Assembly: GCF_902705885.1 (NCBI RefSeq)
Contig: NZ_CACSIP010000056.1
Coordinates: 163,442-227,441, forward strand
From: Mycolicibacterium austroafricanum
GTDB taxonomy: Bacteria > Actinomycetota > Actinomycetes > Mycobacteriales > Mycobacteriaceae
DNA length: 64,000 bases
Reading direction: 5' to 3'
Part shown: positions 46,726 to 55,440 of the stretch, one piece after another
Layout: every line of letters begins with the position of its first letter
Position numbering within the stretch: position 1 is the stretch's first letter
Position numbers and translations under genes: made by a program
The notes under the pieces: model-generated
Databases searched by the model: none
What the model was told of the DNA's origin: nothing
What the model saw: only the letters and a program-made list of their open reading frames with translations

Positions 46726-48354
46726 TCAAGTCTGGCGTACCGCTCCAGCGGCCAGGGCATTGGCCCAGCCGCCGTACCGGCTGATGTCAGCCCCGCGGGC
46801 GGACCCGTCACAGCCGAACGCGGTACGCCATGAGCCATCCTCGAACTCGACCTTGCCCAGCTGCATCGGCGCGGGTAGTGCGGCCAAGAATCTTCCCAGC
46901 GACGCCGGCGACAACAGCCATCGATGGCCGGCCAGGGCGGCACCCGCGGCGTCGTCCGACACTCGGGTGACCGCGGGTTTCGCGGGGGTCGTCGGGAGAA
47001 CGGTCATCCGGTATCGGGGCGCGGTGGTGATCTCACCGACAAAGCGGGCACCCAGGTCGGTGAGCTGATGCGCCAGCGGGCCGCCGAACAGATGGGCGCC
47101 GAACACCACCAACTCCACATGGTCGGCCACCGCCTGTGGCCAGGCGTCCGCCGGTGGCGCGCCATCGTGGAGCAGCCCGGCGATGTCGAGGGCGACGGCG
47201 TCTTCGAAGGCCCGCGCCAGCACGGTCACGCCGAACTGGGCATCACCTGCCGTGCCCGCCGGCACCGCCACGGCGCACATGTCGAACAAGTTGCAGAAGT
47301 TCGTATAGGTGCCCATCCGGGAGTTGACGCCGACCGGGTCGGCGGTCACCTCGGAGATGCGGGGATGCATCGGCGCGGTCGGGAGGAGAAGCGCGTCCGC
47401 GTCCTCGATCACGGCCATGGCCGCCGTGCGCAGCCGCGCCACTTCGGCGCGGTCGCGCACCAGTACGTGCGCAGGGATATCCCTGGCCGCACTGACGATG
47501 GCTTTGACGGTCGGGTCCAACGAAGCGCCGGGGTGTGCGTCGACGAACTCACCCACGGCGGCATAACGTTCGCTCACCAAAGCGCCGTCGTAGAGAAGTT
47601 TGGCAGCGGCCAGGAACGGCGCGATGTCCACGCTGACGGTCCGGGCGCCGGCCGCGACGAGTCGCTCCACCGCCCTGTCGAACGCTGCACGCCACTGCCG
47701 ATCCAGCTCTGGAAGCTCGTTCGGTACCGCCACCACGGGAGCGGCCGGCGCAGATAGTACGGTGTCGGCGGGCCAAACTCGGGCAGCCGCCCGCTCGGCC
47801 ATGACCGCCATCGCGCGACCGGCCAAGTCCACACTGGTGGCGAATATCGTTATGCAGTCATAGGATTCGCATGCGGGTACCACTCCGGCCGTACTCACCA
47901 CTCCTACGGTGGGCTTTATCGCGACCAGGCCCTGCAGCGCAGCAGGTATCCGCCCGGAGCCGGCGGTATCCGTGCCGATCGCGATATCGACGGCTCCGGT
48001 AGCCACCGCGACCGCTGATCCCGAACTTGAACCACCACTTATGAATTCAGGTCGCCGACTGTCCGGCACCACGCCATAGGGCGATCGGGTGCCGACGAGA
48101 CCGGTGGCGAACTGATCCAGGTTGGTCTTGCCGACGACCACCGCCCCTGCCTCACGCAGCGCTGCCACTGCGGGCGCGTCCCGTTCCGGCAGATAGGCGA
48201 ATTGCGGGCAGCCGGCCGTGGTGGGCAGGCCTGCGACATCGACGTTGTCCTTGACCGCCACCCGCATGCCGGCGAGGGCCCCTTCACCACAACGGCTTTC
48301 GGCCAACTCGGCAGCCACTTGCGCGTCCGGCCTTCGGCTTATCCACACTGTCAT
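46726..48354 (-). CDS. Allophanate hydrolase (AtzF-like amidase)
   Basis: 542-residue amidase-signature enzyme that cleaves allophanate to ammonia and CO2, or a related ureido acid. The Ser-cisSer-Lys triad is present: lysine in VAVKDNVDV near 32, SGGSSSGSAVAV near 108 and GTDTAGSGRIPA near 130. A C-terminal domain (from about residue 410, ELVVFGAHLFGGPL) is typical of AtzF/DUR1,2-type allophanate hydrolases. There is no urea carboxylase gene beside it, so the substrate source is open. ATG 48354 chosen; divergent from the ABC transporter across GntR operators. Confidence 0.85.
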   Translation of the reverse strand: MTVWISRRPDAQVAAELAESRCGEGALAGMRVAVKDNVDVAGLPTTAGCPQFAYLPERDAPAVAALREAGAVVVGKTNLDQFATGLVGTRSPYGVVPDSRRPEFISGGSSSGSAVAVATGAVDIAIGTDTAGSGRIPAALQGLVAIKPTVGVVSTAGVVPACESYDCITIFATSVDLAGRAMAVMAERAAARVWPADTVLSAPAAPVVAVPNELPELDRQWRAAFDRAVERLVAAGARTVSVDIAPFLAAAKLLYDGALVSERYAAVGEFVDAHPGASLDPTVKAIVSAARDIPAHVLVRDRAEVARLRTAAMAVIEDADALLLPTAPMHPRISEVTADPVGVNSRMGTYTNFCNLFDMCAVAVPAGTAGDAQFGVTVLARAFEDAVALDIAGLLHDGAPPADAWPQAVADHVELVVFGAHLFGGPLAHQLTDLGARFVGEITTAPRYRMTVLPTTPAKPAVTRVSDDAAGAALAGHRWLLSPASLGRFLAALPAPMQLGKVEFEDGSWRTAFGCDGSARGADISRYGGWANALAAGAVRQT

Positions 48355-48467
48355 CGAAATCACCCAATCTGTTGTGCGCCGAGGAAGCATTGTCAGTAAC
48401 CGGGACGTAACACAGTTCACCATCTGGCAACGCGACCGTAGTGCCTGTCGAACCTGCATCCGCCATC

Positions 48468-48498
48468 GTATACATGGCAGTACACCACAATGTATACC
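48468..48498. promoter_or_regulatory. GntR (FCD) operator region between allophanate hydrolase and ABC genes
   Basis: GTATACATGGCAGTACAC (48468-48485) and a second GTATAC (48492-48497) in the divergent promoter. The core GTATAC and surrounding bases recur in front of the GntR gene at 51942-51961 (TGTATACGA-GGCGG there, TGTATACGATGGCGG here on the opposite strand), so one regulator probably controls all three units. Confidence 0.65.
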
Positions 48499-48517
48499 GA
48501 CTCAGCGACAGGCAACC

Positions 48518-49534
48518 ATGTCACCAATTCCACGTCACCGGCTCCGATTCAGCGCCTTGGCGATCCTGCTGATGCTGGTGACAGCAATCGCCGGATGCTC
48601 CACCATCGACTCCACCTTCACCCCCACCGCTGGCGAAGACGGCCAGCGGGTCTTCCGGGTGGGCACGTTGCGCGGCCAGCCCCACCTGTTCATGCCGTTC
48701 TTCTACCAACAGTTTCTGGACGACAACACTCAGGCCGAAGTGCTGGTGTTCGACTCATCGCCGGACGTGAAGAACGCGCTGGTGTCCGGCCAGCTCGACG
48801 CGGCGGTGATGGGCGTCCCGGCCATGCTGGCCGGAGCCGCCGCCGAGCAGGACGTCCGACTCATCGCGTCGTCTGCCGACGGCGGTTCGGCCATCGTCGG
48901 ACGACCCGAGATCGCCGACGTGACCGACCTGCGCGGCAAGCGTGTCGGCTACCCGATCGGCTCCTCCCAGGAGGTGATCCTGCGCTCGACGCTCACCCAG
49001 TCCGGCATCGACCCCGACCGCGAGCTGATACTGGTGAACCTGGCGTTCTCCGATATGGCTAACGCCTACGCCAGTGGGCAGATCGACGCCTTCTCTTCCG
49101 CGGAGATCGGCCCGTCGCTGGCCAAGCTGAACGGCGCCCACGATGTGGTGTCGCCGTATGACACCCCGATCGGGAAGGTCAATATCGGCCTGGCCGCCAC
49201 CCAGCGCACCATCGACGCCGACCCCGACTTGGTGCAGACGATCGTCAACGCGCACTCCGACGCCGTCGCGTTCATGGACACCCACCGCGACGAATGGCGG
49301 GATCGTGTCGTCGGCGAGTTCGGACTCGATCCCGCGGTCGCCGCGGGCGCGATCGCCAACACCTGGCCGCGGGCCGACCTGTCCGGCGAGTACGTCTCCC
49401 AGGTCGACGCGCTCGCGCGCGAGATGTTCGCCCTCGACCAACTGCCGGCCCAACCCGAAATGTCCACGTTCGTCGACAACACCTTCGTCGAGTCGGCGTC
49501 CACCACCGTCGAGCCCGCGGAGGACCAGAAATGA
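48518..49534 (+). CDS. ABC transporter substrate-binding lipoprotein (NMT1/SsuA-like)
   Basis: 338-residue binding protein with a lipoprotein signal (LVTAIAGC, cysteine at about residue 28) and the type II periplasmic-binding fold of the nitrate/sulfonate/taurine/thiamine-precursor class (LRGKRVGYPIGSSQEVILRSTL near 145). Ligand unknown; association with allophanate hydrolase suggests a ureido or nitrogen-rich compound. ATG 48518 is about 20 bases after the last operator. First gene of the importer operon. Confidence 0.87.
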   Translation: MSPIPRHRLRFSALAILLMLVTAIAGCSTIDSTFTPTAGEDGQRVFRVGTLRGQPHLFMPFFYQQFLDDNTQAEVLVFDSSPDVKNALVSGQLDAAVMGVPAMLAGAAAEQDVRLIASSADGGSAIVGRPEIADVTDLRGKRVGYPIGSSQEVILRSTLTQSGIDPDRELILVNLAFSDMANAYASGQIDAFSSAEIGPSLAKLNGAHDVVSPYDTPIGKVNIGLAATQRTIDADPDLVQTIVNAHSDAVAFMDTHRDEWRDRVVGEFGLDPAVAAGAIANTWPRADLSGEYVSQVDALAREMFALDQLPAQPEMSTFVDNTFVESASTTVEPAEDQK

Positions 49535-50403
49535 CCGCCACCACAGAAGCTCCCTCCGCCCTGGCGGCGGCGCCGGAGACGAAGACCACGCGGTCGCCGT
49601 CCCGGCTTGCCAAGCACGCCAAGAGCGTGCTGTTCGCGGTGGCACTGCCACTGGTTCTGGTGGGGCTGTGGGCGCTGGCCGTGCGGGGCCAGTGGAACCT
49701 TCCGCTGGGCATCGACATGCGATTTGTGCCCTCCCCCTGGGCGGCGCTGGTCCGGACGTGGGACCTGGCGTTCGGATCCAGCGAGGCCACCAGCGGGACG
49801 CTGTGGCGACACACCGCGGCCAGCACCCTGCGGGTGGCCAACGGATTTCTCATCGCCGCTGTGCTGGCCGTGCCGTTGGGTCTGGTGATGGGACGGATCC
49901 GGTTCATCATGAATCTGTTCGACTCGACAGTAAGCCTGCTGCGACCCATCCCGGTCACCGCGTGGGCGCCGTTGGCGCTCTTGCTCATTGGGTTCGGTGA
50001 TCGCTCGACGATCTTCCTGATCCTGCTCGCGGCCTTCTTCCCCATCCTCATCAACACGATCGCCGGTGCGGCCAACGTGTCGCCACGGCTTCTCGAGGCC
50101 GCGGCCATGCTCGGCACCCCGGCCTGGAAGTCGTTCTTCACGGTGGTGCTGCCCAGCTCGATGCAGTCGATCACCTCGGGACTGCGGGTGGGTCTCGGGT
50201 TGTCCTGGGTGGTGCTCGTGGTCGGCGAAACCGTCGGCATTCGAACGGGTCTCGGCGCTCTGATCACCCAAGCCCGGGACATGAGCCGCACCGACATCAT
50301 CATCGCCGGCATGGTGGTCATCGGCATCGCCGGACTGTTGAGCGACCGACTGCTCACCCTCTGCCTTCGACTGGCCACGCGTGGCCGGCCGGGCCTGGTC
50401 TGA
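49531..50403 (+). CDS. ABC transporter permease (SsuC/TauC-like)
   Basis: 290-residue membrane protein with about six transmembrane segments and the coupling-helix motif EAAAMLGTPAWKSFFTVVLPSSM near residue 190. Class of nitrate/sulfonate/taurine importers. Its ATG overlaps the binding-protein stop. Confidence 0.9.
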   Translation: MTATTEAPSALAAAPETKTTRSPSRLAKHAKSVLFAVALPLVLVGLWALAVRGQWNLPLGIDMRFVPSPWAALVRTWDLAFGSSEATSGTLWRHTAASTLRVANGFLIAAVLAVPLGLVMGRIRFIMNLFDSTVSLLRPIPVTAWAPLALLLIGFGDRSTIFLILLAAFFPILINTIAGAANVSPRLLEAAAMLGTPAWKSFFTVVLPSSMQSITSGLRVGLGLSWVVLVVGETVGIRTGLGALITQARDMSRTDIIIAGMVVIGIAGLLSDRLLTLCLRLATRGRPGLV

Positions 50404-50429
50404 CACCAACGACACGAAGCGAGAATCAC

Positions 50430-51230
50430 ATGACCACTAGTGCGACAGCTCTGGGCGCGCCGATCACGATTGCGGGCCTGACCAAGACCTTCCCGTCGGA
50501 GGCCGGCCCGGTCACCGCGCTGGCCGGCCTCGATCTGGACATCGCGGCCGGTGAATTCATCGCCGTCGTCGGAGCCAGCGGATGCGGCAAGTCCACCCTG
50601 CTGCGCATGCTGGCCGGGTTCGAGCTGCCCACATCAGGAATCCTCGAGGTGGGCGGGAATACCGTGACAGCCCCCGGCCCGGATCGCGGCGTGGTGTTCC
50701 AGGACTACGGACTGTTCCCATGGCTCACCGTGCTGGAGAACGTGGCCTACGGACCACGCCAGAACGGTTCGTCGCGCAAAGACGCCGCCGAACGAGCGGA
50801 GCGCTTCATCGAGTTGGTCGGTCTCACCCGGGTGTCGCAGCGATTCCCCAGCCAGCTCTCCGGCGGCATGCAGCAGCGGGTCGCCATCGCCCGGGTGTTG
50901 TGCAACGAGCCGGCGTTGATGCTGATGGATGAACCGTTTGGCGCACTGGATGCGTTGACCCGTGGCTCGATGCAACGCGAGCTCGAACGCATCCACCACG
51001 AGATGGGCACCACCACAGTGTTCGTCACCCACAGCGTCGAAGAGGCGGTGTACTTGGCTGACCGGGTGATTGTGATGGCGGGCGGGATCTCGCACGGCAC
51101 GCCCGGCCATATCGAGGCGGTCGTGCCCATCGAACTGGACCGGTCACGCGACGTCAACGCCGCACAGTTCACTGACTACCGGCGTCGCATCAGCGGCCTC
51201 ATCATCCAGCACGAGAACGACGACGAGTAG
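50430..51230 (+). CDS. ABC transporter ATP-binding protein (SsuB/TauB-like)
   Basis: 266-residue ATPase: Walker A GASGCGKST near 50, Q-loop FQDYGLFPW, signature LSGGMQQR near 145, Walker B LMLMDEPFGALD, H-loop FVTHSVEEA. It powers the upstream permease. 26 bases separate it from the permease gene, with a GAAGCGAGA-type ribosome site. It ends facing the GntR regulator six bases away. Confidence 0.92.
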   Translation: MTTSATALGAPITIAGLTKTFPSEAGPVTALAGLDLDIAAGEFIAVVGASGCGKSTLLRMLAGFELPTSGILEVGGNTVTAPGPDRGVVFQDYGLFPWLTVLENVAYGPRQNGSSRKDAAERAERFIELVGLTRVSQRFPSQLSGGMQQRVAIARVLCNEPALMLMDEPFGALDALTRGSMQRELERIHHEMGTTTVFVTHSVEEAVYLADRVIVMAGGISHGTPGHIEAVVPIELDRSRDVNAAQFTDYRRRISGLIIQHENDDE

Positions 51231-51236
51231 CCGCGC

Positions 51237-51926
51237 TTAGTCCCGCAGGGCCATGACGACGTCGAACATCGCCATGGCCTCGCGGGCCCGCGCGATCACC
51301 ACTCGGCGAGAACCCTCGATGTGCGCGTGCAGCAGCCCGCGGGCGTCGCGCAGATCCCCGTCGAGCACCCGCTCGGTGATATCGATGTGCTCGTCGATCG
51401 TCGCCAGCACCCGGTCTTCGGTGAGGTAGTCGAACATCCGCATCGGCCGGATCCGGGCGTTCACCGATTCCAGGGCCGTCACCAATGCCTCATTTCCCGA
51501 CGAGGACAGCAGCCGCAGGTGAAACTGCTCGTCCTCCTTGACGATCCCGGCGTCCGGAACTGGCGGCGTCTTACGGAACTCGCGCCATCTCTCCAGTTCG
51601 GGTTCGAGGATGCTCGGGTCGTGGCGGCGGCCGTCAGCGTCCTCGAGTCGCTGTATTCCTCGCAGCTCCAAGGTGATTCGTAGTTCGTAGAGATCTTCGA
51701 GATCATCCACGCGGGGCCGGTAGGGGTAGAAACCGCGATCGCGGCGTTCGATGAGCCCGTCGGAGAGCAGGCGAGCCAACGCTTCACGCACCGGGGTTCG
51801 CGACACCTGGTAGCGCTCCGCGAGGGTGTTCTCGGCGAGCCGGTCGGTGGGCCTCAAACGTCCCCACATCAGGTCGTCGCGCAGCGCCACGAAGACGCGA
51901 TCTGCCAGGCTTCCGCTATCGCTCAT
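51237..51926 (-). CDS. GntR-family regulator, FCD subfamily (FadR-like)
   Basis: 229-residue regulator with winged helix-turn-helix (residues 5-70, VSRTPVREALARLL) and an all-helical FCD effector domain (about 80-220) with histidines that could hold a metal (EDEQFHLRLL, HIDITERVL, HAHIEGSRR). It is convergent with the ABC operon, and GTATAC operators in front of it and in the allophanate/ABC promoter suggest it controls the block and itself. Confidence 0.88.
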   Translation of the reverse strand: MSDSGSLADRVFVALRDDLMWGRLRPTDRLAENTLAERYQVSRTPVREALARLLSDGLIERRDRGFYPYRPRVDDLEDLYELRITLELRGIQRLEDADGRRHDPSILEPELERWREFRKTPPVPDAGIVKEDEQFHLRLLSSSGNEALVTALESVNARIRPMRMFDYLTEDRVLATIDEHIDITERVLDGDLRDARGLLHAHIEGSRRVVIARAREAMAMFDVVMALRD

Positions 51927-51941
51927 ACGCCTCTCACCACC

Positions 51942-51961
51942 GTGTATCCAGCAGTGTATAC
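51942..51961. promoter_or_regulatory. GntR (FCD) auto-operator
   Basis: GTGTATCCAGCAGTGTATAC, 16 bases upstream of the GntR start. It matches the site at 48468-48485 in GTATAC and flanks. Confidence 0.65.
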
Positions 51962-51978
51962 GAGGCGGTATGCCCGGT

Positions 51979-52452
51979 TCAGGCGCCGGGCACCGGCGGT
52001 GCGACGTGGGTGCGCTCGAATTCGGCGAGGATGTCGATCCGGCGCTGATGACGCGGCGCCTCTGACCACTTGGTGGCCAGGAATGCGTCCACGATCGCCA
52101 ACGCCTCGTCGGTGGTGTGCATCCGGCCGCCGATGCCGATCAGTTGTGCGTTGTTGTGCTCGCGGGCCAGCGACGCGGTCGTCGTGCTCCACGCCAGGGC
52201 GCATCGGGCACCGGGCACCTTGTTGGCCGCGATCTGCTCTCCGTTGCCGGAGCCGCCGAGCACGATGCCCAGGCTGCCCGGGTCAGCCACCGTCTTCTCT
52301 GCCGCGGCGATGCAGAACGCCGGGTAGTCGTCTTCGGCGTCGTAGCTGAAGGCACCACAGTCGACCGGTTCGTGCCCGGCAGCCTTCAGATGCTCGATGA
52401 TGACCTGCTTGAGCTCTAGTCCGGCGTGGTCGGCCCCGAGGTAGACGCGCAT
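51979..52452 (-). CDS. rpiB: Ribose-5-phosphate isomerase B
   Basis: 157-residue pentose-phosphate enzyme interconverting ribose-5-P and ribulose-5-P. The opening MRVYLGADHAGLELK and the loop GSGNGEQIAANK are characteristic; as in M. tuberculosis RpiB, the catalytic cysteine of the E. coli type is absent and the glutamate in NGEQ is expected to act. Orthologue of Rv2465c, here separated from nei2 by the allophanate/ABC block. Confidence 0.95.
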   Translation of the reverse strand: MRVYLGADHAGLELKQVIIEHLKAAGHEPVDCGAFSYDAEDDYPAFCIAAAEKTVADPGSLGIVLGGSGNGEQIAANKVPGARCALAWSTTTASLAREHNNAQLIGIGGRMHTTDEALAIVDAFLATKWSEAPRHQRRIDILAEFERTHVAPPVPGA

Positions 52453-52561
52453 GCGGACACCCTACATTCGCCCTCTGCCCCGCGGGCGCGCGCGCTTGTG
52501 CAGCACCACGCCGCCAGATGTGGGCATTCTCGTCACGCTCGCGGGGCGCGACATCTGCGTG

Positions 52562-53521
52562 TCAGCCCACGGTGATGGCGTCGAGCCGCTCCTTGATGAA
52601 CGCCGCCGACGTGACCGGGCGCAAGCCGGACACCTTGCCGACGGGCGGCTCGAGCGGTGTGACGACCGCGTCGTGGTTGGCCTCGTAGAAATAGATGAGC
52701 GACACCAGATCTTCTTCTGGGGCATGCGGCTGCGGCGGCAGCACCCGATGCCGGCCCGAGGGCCAGCGCCGCCCGCTCCAGTACTCCAGGAGATCGCCGA
52801 TGTTCACCGTCAGGGCGTCGGGGTCATAGGGCGCGTCCTGCCAACCCGCCTCCTCGGAGTACACCTGCAACCCGCCGGCGCCCGGCTCACGGTCCAGGAT
52901 GGTGACCGTCCCGAAGTCGGTGTGCGGTCCGATGCGGAACTGACCGGGTTCCGGCTCGCCCACCACGCTGACCGGTGGATAGTGATTGATGTTCATCGTC
53001 CACGTCGGCATGCTCGCCATCGCCGTGAACGGATTCACGGGCAGACCGAGCGCGTGCGCGAACAACGCCAGCAGTTCGTCGGCAACGGACCGCATCCGGG
53101 CGGTGTACTCGGTCACCAACCGCTCCAGTGAGGGCACCTCGGCCGGCCAGACGTTGGGCGCGAACCAGACCCGGTCGACGTCGACGTCGCCCGTCGCGGT
53201 CTCGGCGCCCAGGCTGAAGCTCTCCTTGAGGTCCGGCGGGGTCTCCGTGCCCTCGGCATAGGCGTTGGCCTCCGCCCCGGGGGCCAGCCAGCCGTGTCCA
53301 CCCACGGCGACCGAGTAGCCGGCCTTGACGTGCTCCGGCTGGGCGAAGAACTCGCGAGCTGCAGCCCGAACGCCACTCGTCAGCGCCGGGCCCACCCCGT
53401 GACCGCGGACCAGGATGAAACCCGCGCGTTGCAGACCCGCGTCCACCTCGGCTGCAAGCTCGTCTGCCCGACGCCCCCCTTCGCGCCAACGTGAAAGATC
53501 GATGGTTGCAATGGCATTCAC
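52562..53521 (-). CDS. Isopenicillin N synthase-like Fe(II)/2-oxoglutarate oxygenase
   Basis: 319-residue non-haem iron oxygenase of the IPNS family: DIOX_N domain (about 5-115), then a jelly-roll core with iron ligands in GPHTDFGT (His/Asp near 200) and SGRHRV (His near 258). No signal for a specific substrate. It is the last gene of an NCS1 permease-cytosine deaminase-oxygenase set. Relatives near nucleobase genes oxidise pyrimidines or purines, so a pyrimidine substrate is a reasonable guess. Confidence 0.82.
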   Translation of the reverse strand: MNAIATIDLSRWREGGRRADELAAEVDAGLQRAGFILVRGHGVGPALTSGVRAAAREFFAQPEHVKAGYSVAVGGHGWLAPGAEANAYAEGTETPPDLKESFSLGAETATGDVDVDRVWFAPNVWPAEVPSLERLVTEYTARMRSVADELLALFAHALGLPVNPFTAMASMPTWTMNINHYPPVSVVGEPEPGQFRIGPHTDFGTVTILDREPGAGGLQVYSEEAGWQDAPYDPDALTVNIGDLLEYWSGRRWPSGRHRVLPPQPHAPEEDLVSLIYFYEANHDAVVTPLEPPVGKVSGLRPVTSAAFIKERLDAITVG

Positions 53522-53530
53522 CGACCAACC

Positions 53531-53974
53531 TCACTCACCGATGTCCTCCGCCCACAGGTCCGGGTTGGTCGCGATGAACTCCCGCATCAGCGTTACACAA
53601 CGATCGTCGTCGAGCAGGGTGACCGACACCCCGTTCTCGGCCAGCCAATCGTGACCGCCGGTGAAGGTCCGGCTCTCTCCGATCACCACGGCGCCGATGT
53701 TGAACTGCCGGACCAACCCGCTGCAATACCAGCAGGGCGAGAGCGTGGTCACCATCACCGTCGACCGGTAACCGCGCTGTCGGCCGGCGTCGCGGAACGC
53801 GTCGGTCTCGGCGTGGATGGACGGATCGTCGAGTTGGACGCGCCGGTTGTGTCCACGGCCGAGCACGGCACCCTCCGCCGAGAACAGCGCGGCGCCGATC
53901 GGGATACCGCCTTCTGACAACCCTTTTCGCGCCTCCTCGACGGCGACGTCGAGCATGTCGAGTGCAGAGCTCAT
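53531..53974 (-). CDS. Cytosine deaminase, fungal (Fcy1)-like
   Basis: 147-residue zinc deaminase. Zinc ligands and general acid are H54-A-E56 in IHAETDAF and C81/C84 in SPCWYC. The C-terminal segment (GESRTFTGGHDWL, then DDDRCVTLMREFI and EDIGE) closely follows yeast cytosine deaminase, unlike E. coli CodA or tRNA adenosine deaminase. It would convert cytosine to uracil and ammonia. The ATG overlaps the permease stop (ATGA). Confidence 0.85.
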   Translation of the reverse strand: MSSALDMLDVAVEEARKGLSEGGIPIGAALFSAEGAVLGRGHNRRVQLDDPSIHAETDAFRDAGRQRGYRSTVMVTTLSPCWYCSGLVRQFNIGAVVIGESRTFTGGHDWLAENGVSVTLLDDDRCVTLMREFIATNPDLWAEDIGE

Positions 53975-55365
53975 ACCTTCTCGGCGGCGATCTTGGAGCG
54001 ACACAGAAGCAAGTATGCCGCCCCGGCGAGCAGGAACCCGACAAAGAAAGTCACATCGCCGAGTTCGGGCACCGCGGCCGCGACCGCGCCGACGAGCAAC
54101 TCCTGGTTGGCGAACAGCCCCACCGACACCACCAGCCCGATCACGAACGCGGCCAACCCTCCCCAGTTGACGTACGCGCGATCGTAGAGCAGATGCGCGA
54201 CCGGTCGGCCGCGGCGCAGGTACTGGTCGGCGAACACCACGCCCAACCACGGTCCCACCCAGTAGGCGATGATCAGCAGGAACGCCTCGTAGCTGTGTGC
54301 GGCGTCGGGCAACGCCCACCACGCCACCAGGAATCCGGCCACCCCGAAGAACACCGTAACCACTGCCCGTGCCACGTGCGCGGGCAGCTTGATCCCGATG
54401 GTGACGAAGGCCATCGCACCGGAGTAGACGTTGATCGCGTTGGCGGCGACCGCGCCGACGGCGATGGCCAGCAGCGTCGCCTTCGCCAGCGGCGAGGCCA
54501 GTTCGGCGGTGAACGACCCCGTCGGGTCCGCCAGCGTGGCCTCCCCGGTCGTCACCGACGCCGCACCCACTACCTCGAGCACCACGCATGCAGTGAAAAG
54601 GCCTGCAGCGGCGAAAAACCCGGTGCGCGCGGGTGAGACCGCGGCCGGCAGGTACCGGGTGAAATCCGCAGCGTACGGGGTCCAGCCGGCCGCGTACCCG
54701 AACGAGGTGCCGACGGTGAGCAGGAACCCGCCCATCCCGCCGACCCCTTCGGCGCTGGGCGCAGTGTTACCGATGTCGGCGTGCGCGAAGATCGCCACCG
54801 ACGCCGCGACGAACACGACGGCCAGCACCGGGAACGAGTACCGCTCGAACGCCTGCACCAGGTTGTGCCCGAAGAACGCCAGCGCAGTCTGTGCCAGCAC
54901 GATCACGATCAGCCCGACCAGCGGAGCGAACCCGAACAGCGTCGACAGCGCGAACGCACCGCTGACACTGTTGGTGGCGAACCAGCCGACGCCGGCGGTC
55001 ACCGACATCAGCACCGCGGGCACGGCATTGCCCTTGAACCCGAACGGCAGTCGGCCCAAGACCATTTGGGGCACACCGTGCAGCGGTCCACGTGCCGACA
55101 GGAAGAAGTGTGCGACCGCACCGAGCCCGGTTCCGATGACGATGCCGAGGACCGCCTGCCAGAACGTCATGCCGAACGCGAGCACTGCGAGCATCCCGAC
55201 GAAGATCGTCGCGAACTCGAGATTGGGTGAGGTCCAGGTCCAGAACAGCTGCCGGGGCTCACCGTGGCGGTCGGCCTCGGCGATGTATTCGTTGCCGCCG
55301 GGTTCTACTGCGACGATCCGGTCACGGTAGGCGCCCTCGGTGCGGTCGGCGACAGTCATCGCCAT
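53971..55365 (-). CDS. NCS1-family nucleobase (cytosine/purine) permease
   Basis: 464-residue transporter with about twelve transmembrane segments and NCS1 features (TWTSPNLEFATIFVG opening, WTPYAADFTRYLP in the sixth segment, NAINVYSGAM near 320). It probably brings in cytosine or a related base for the coupled deaminase. ATG 55365 follows GGGGTGACGGT. Confidence 0.9.
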   Translation of the reverse strand: MAMTVADRTEGAYRDRIVAVEPGGNEYIAEADRHGEPRQLFWTWTSPNLEFATIFVGMLAVLAFGMTFWQAVLGIVIGTGLGAVAHFFLSARGPLHGVPQMVLGRLPFGFKGNAVPAVLMSVTAGVGWFATNSVSGAFALSTLFGFAPLVGLIVIVLAQTALAFFGHNLVQAFERYSFPVLAVVFVAASVAIFAHADIGNTAPSAEGVGGMGGFLLTVGTSFGYAAGWTPYAADFTRYLPAAVSPARTGFFAAAGLFTACVVLEVVGAASVTTGEATLADPTGSFTAELASPLAKATLLAIAVGAVAANAINVYSGAMAFVTIGIKLPAHVARAVVTVFFGVAGFLVAWWALPDAAHSYEAFLLIIAYWVGPWLGVVFADQYLRRGRPVAHLLYDRAYVNWGGLAAFVIGLVVSVGLFANQELLVGAVAAAVPELGDVTFFVGFLLAGAAYLLLCRSKIAAEKV

Positions 55366-55440
55366 ACCGTCACCCCCGAAGGGGCGCTGCGCAACTCGAG
55401 TCAACAACGCGGAAACATTTGCCCGCCGCGGAGTGACCGG

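Noticed and set aside
52476..52560. Third copy of the dispersed palindromic element
   Set aside because: A GC-rich imperfect inverted repeat exists (CCCCGCGGGCG with CGCTCGCGGGG), but its sequence differs from copies A and B and the flanking genes are not convergent.
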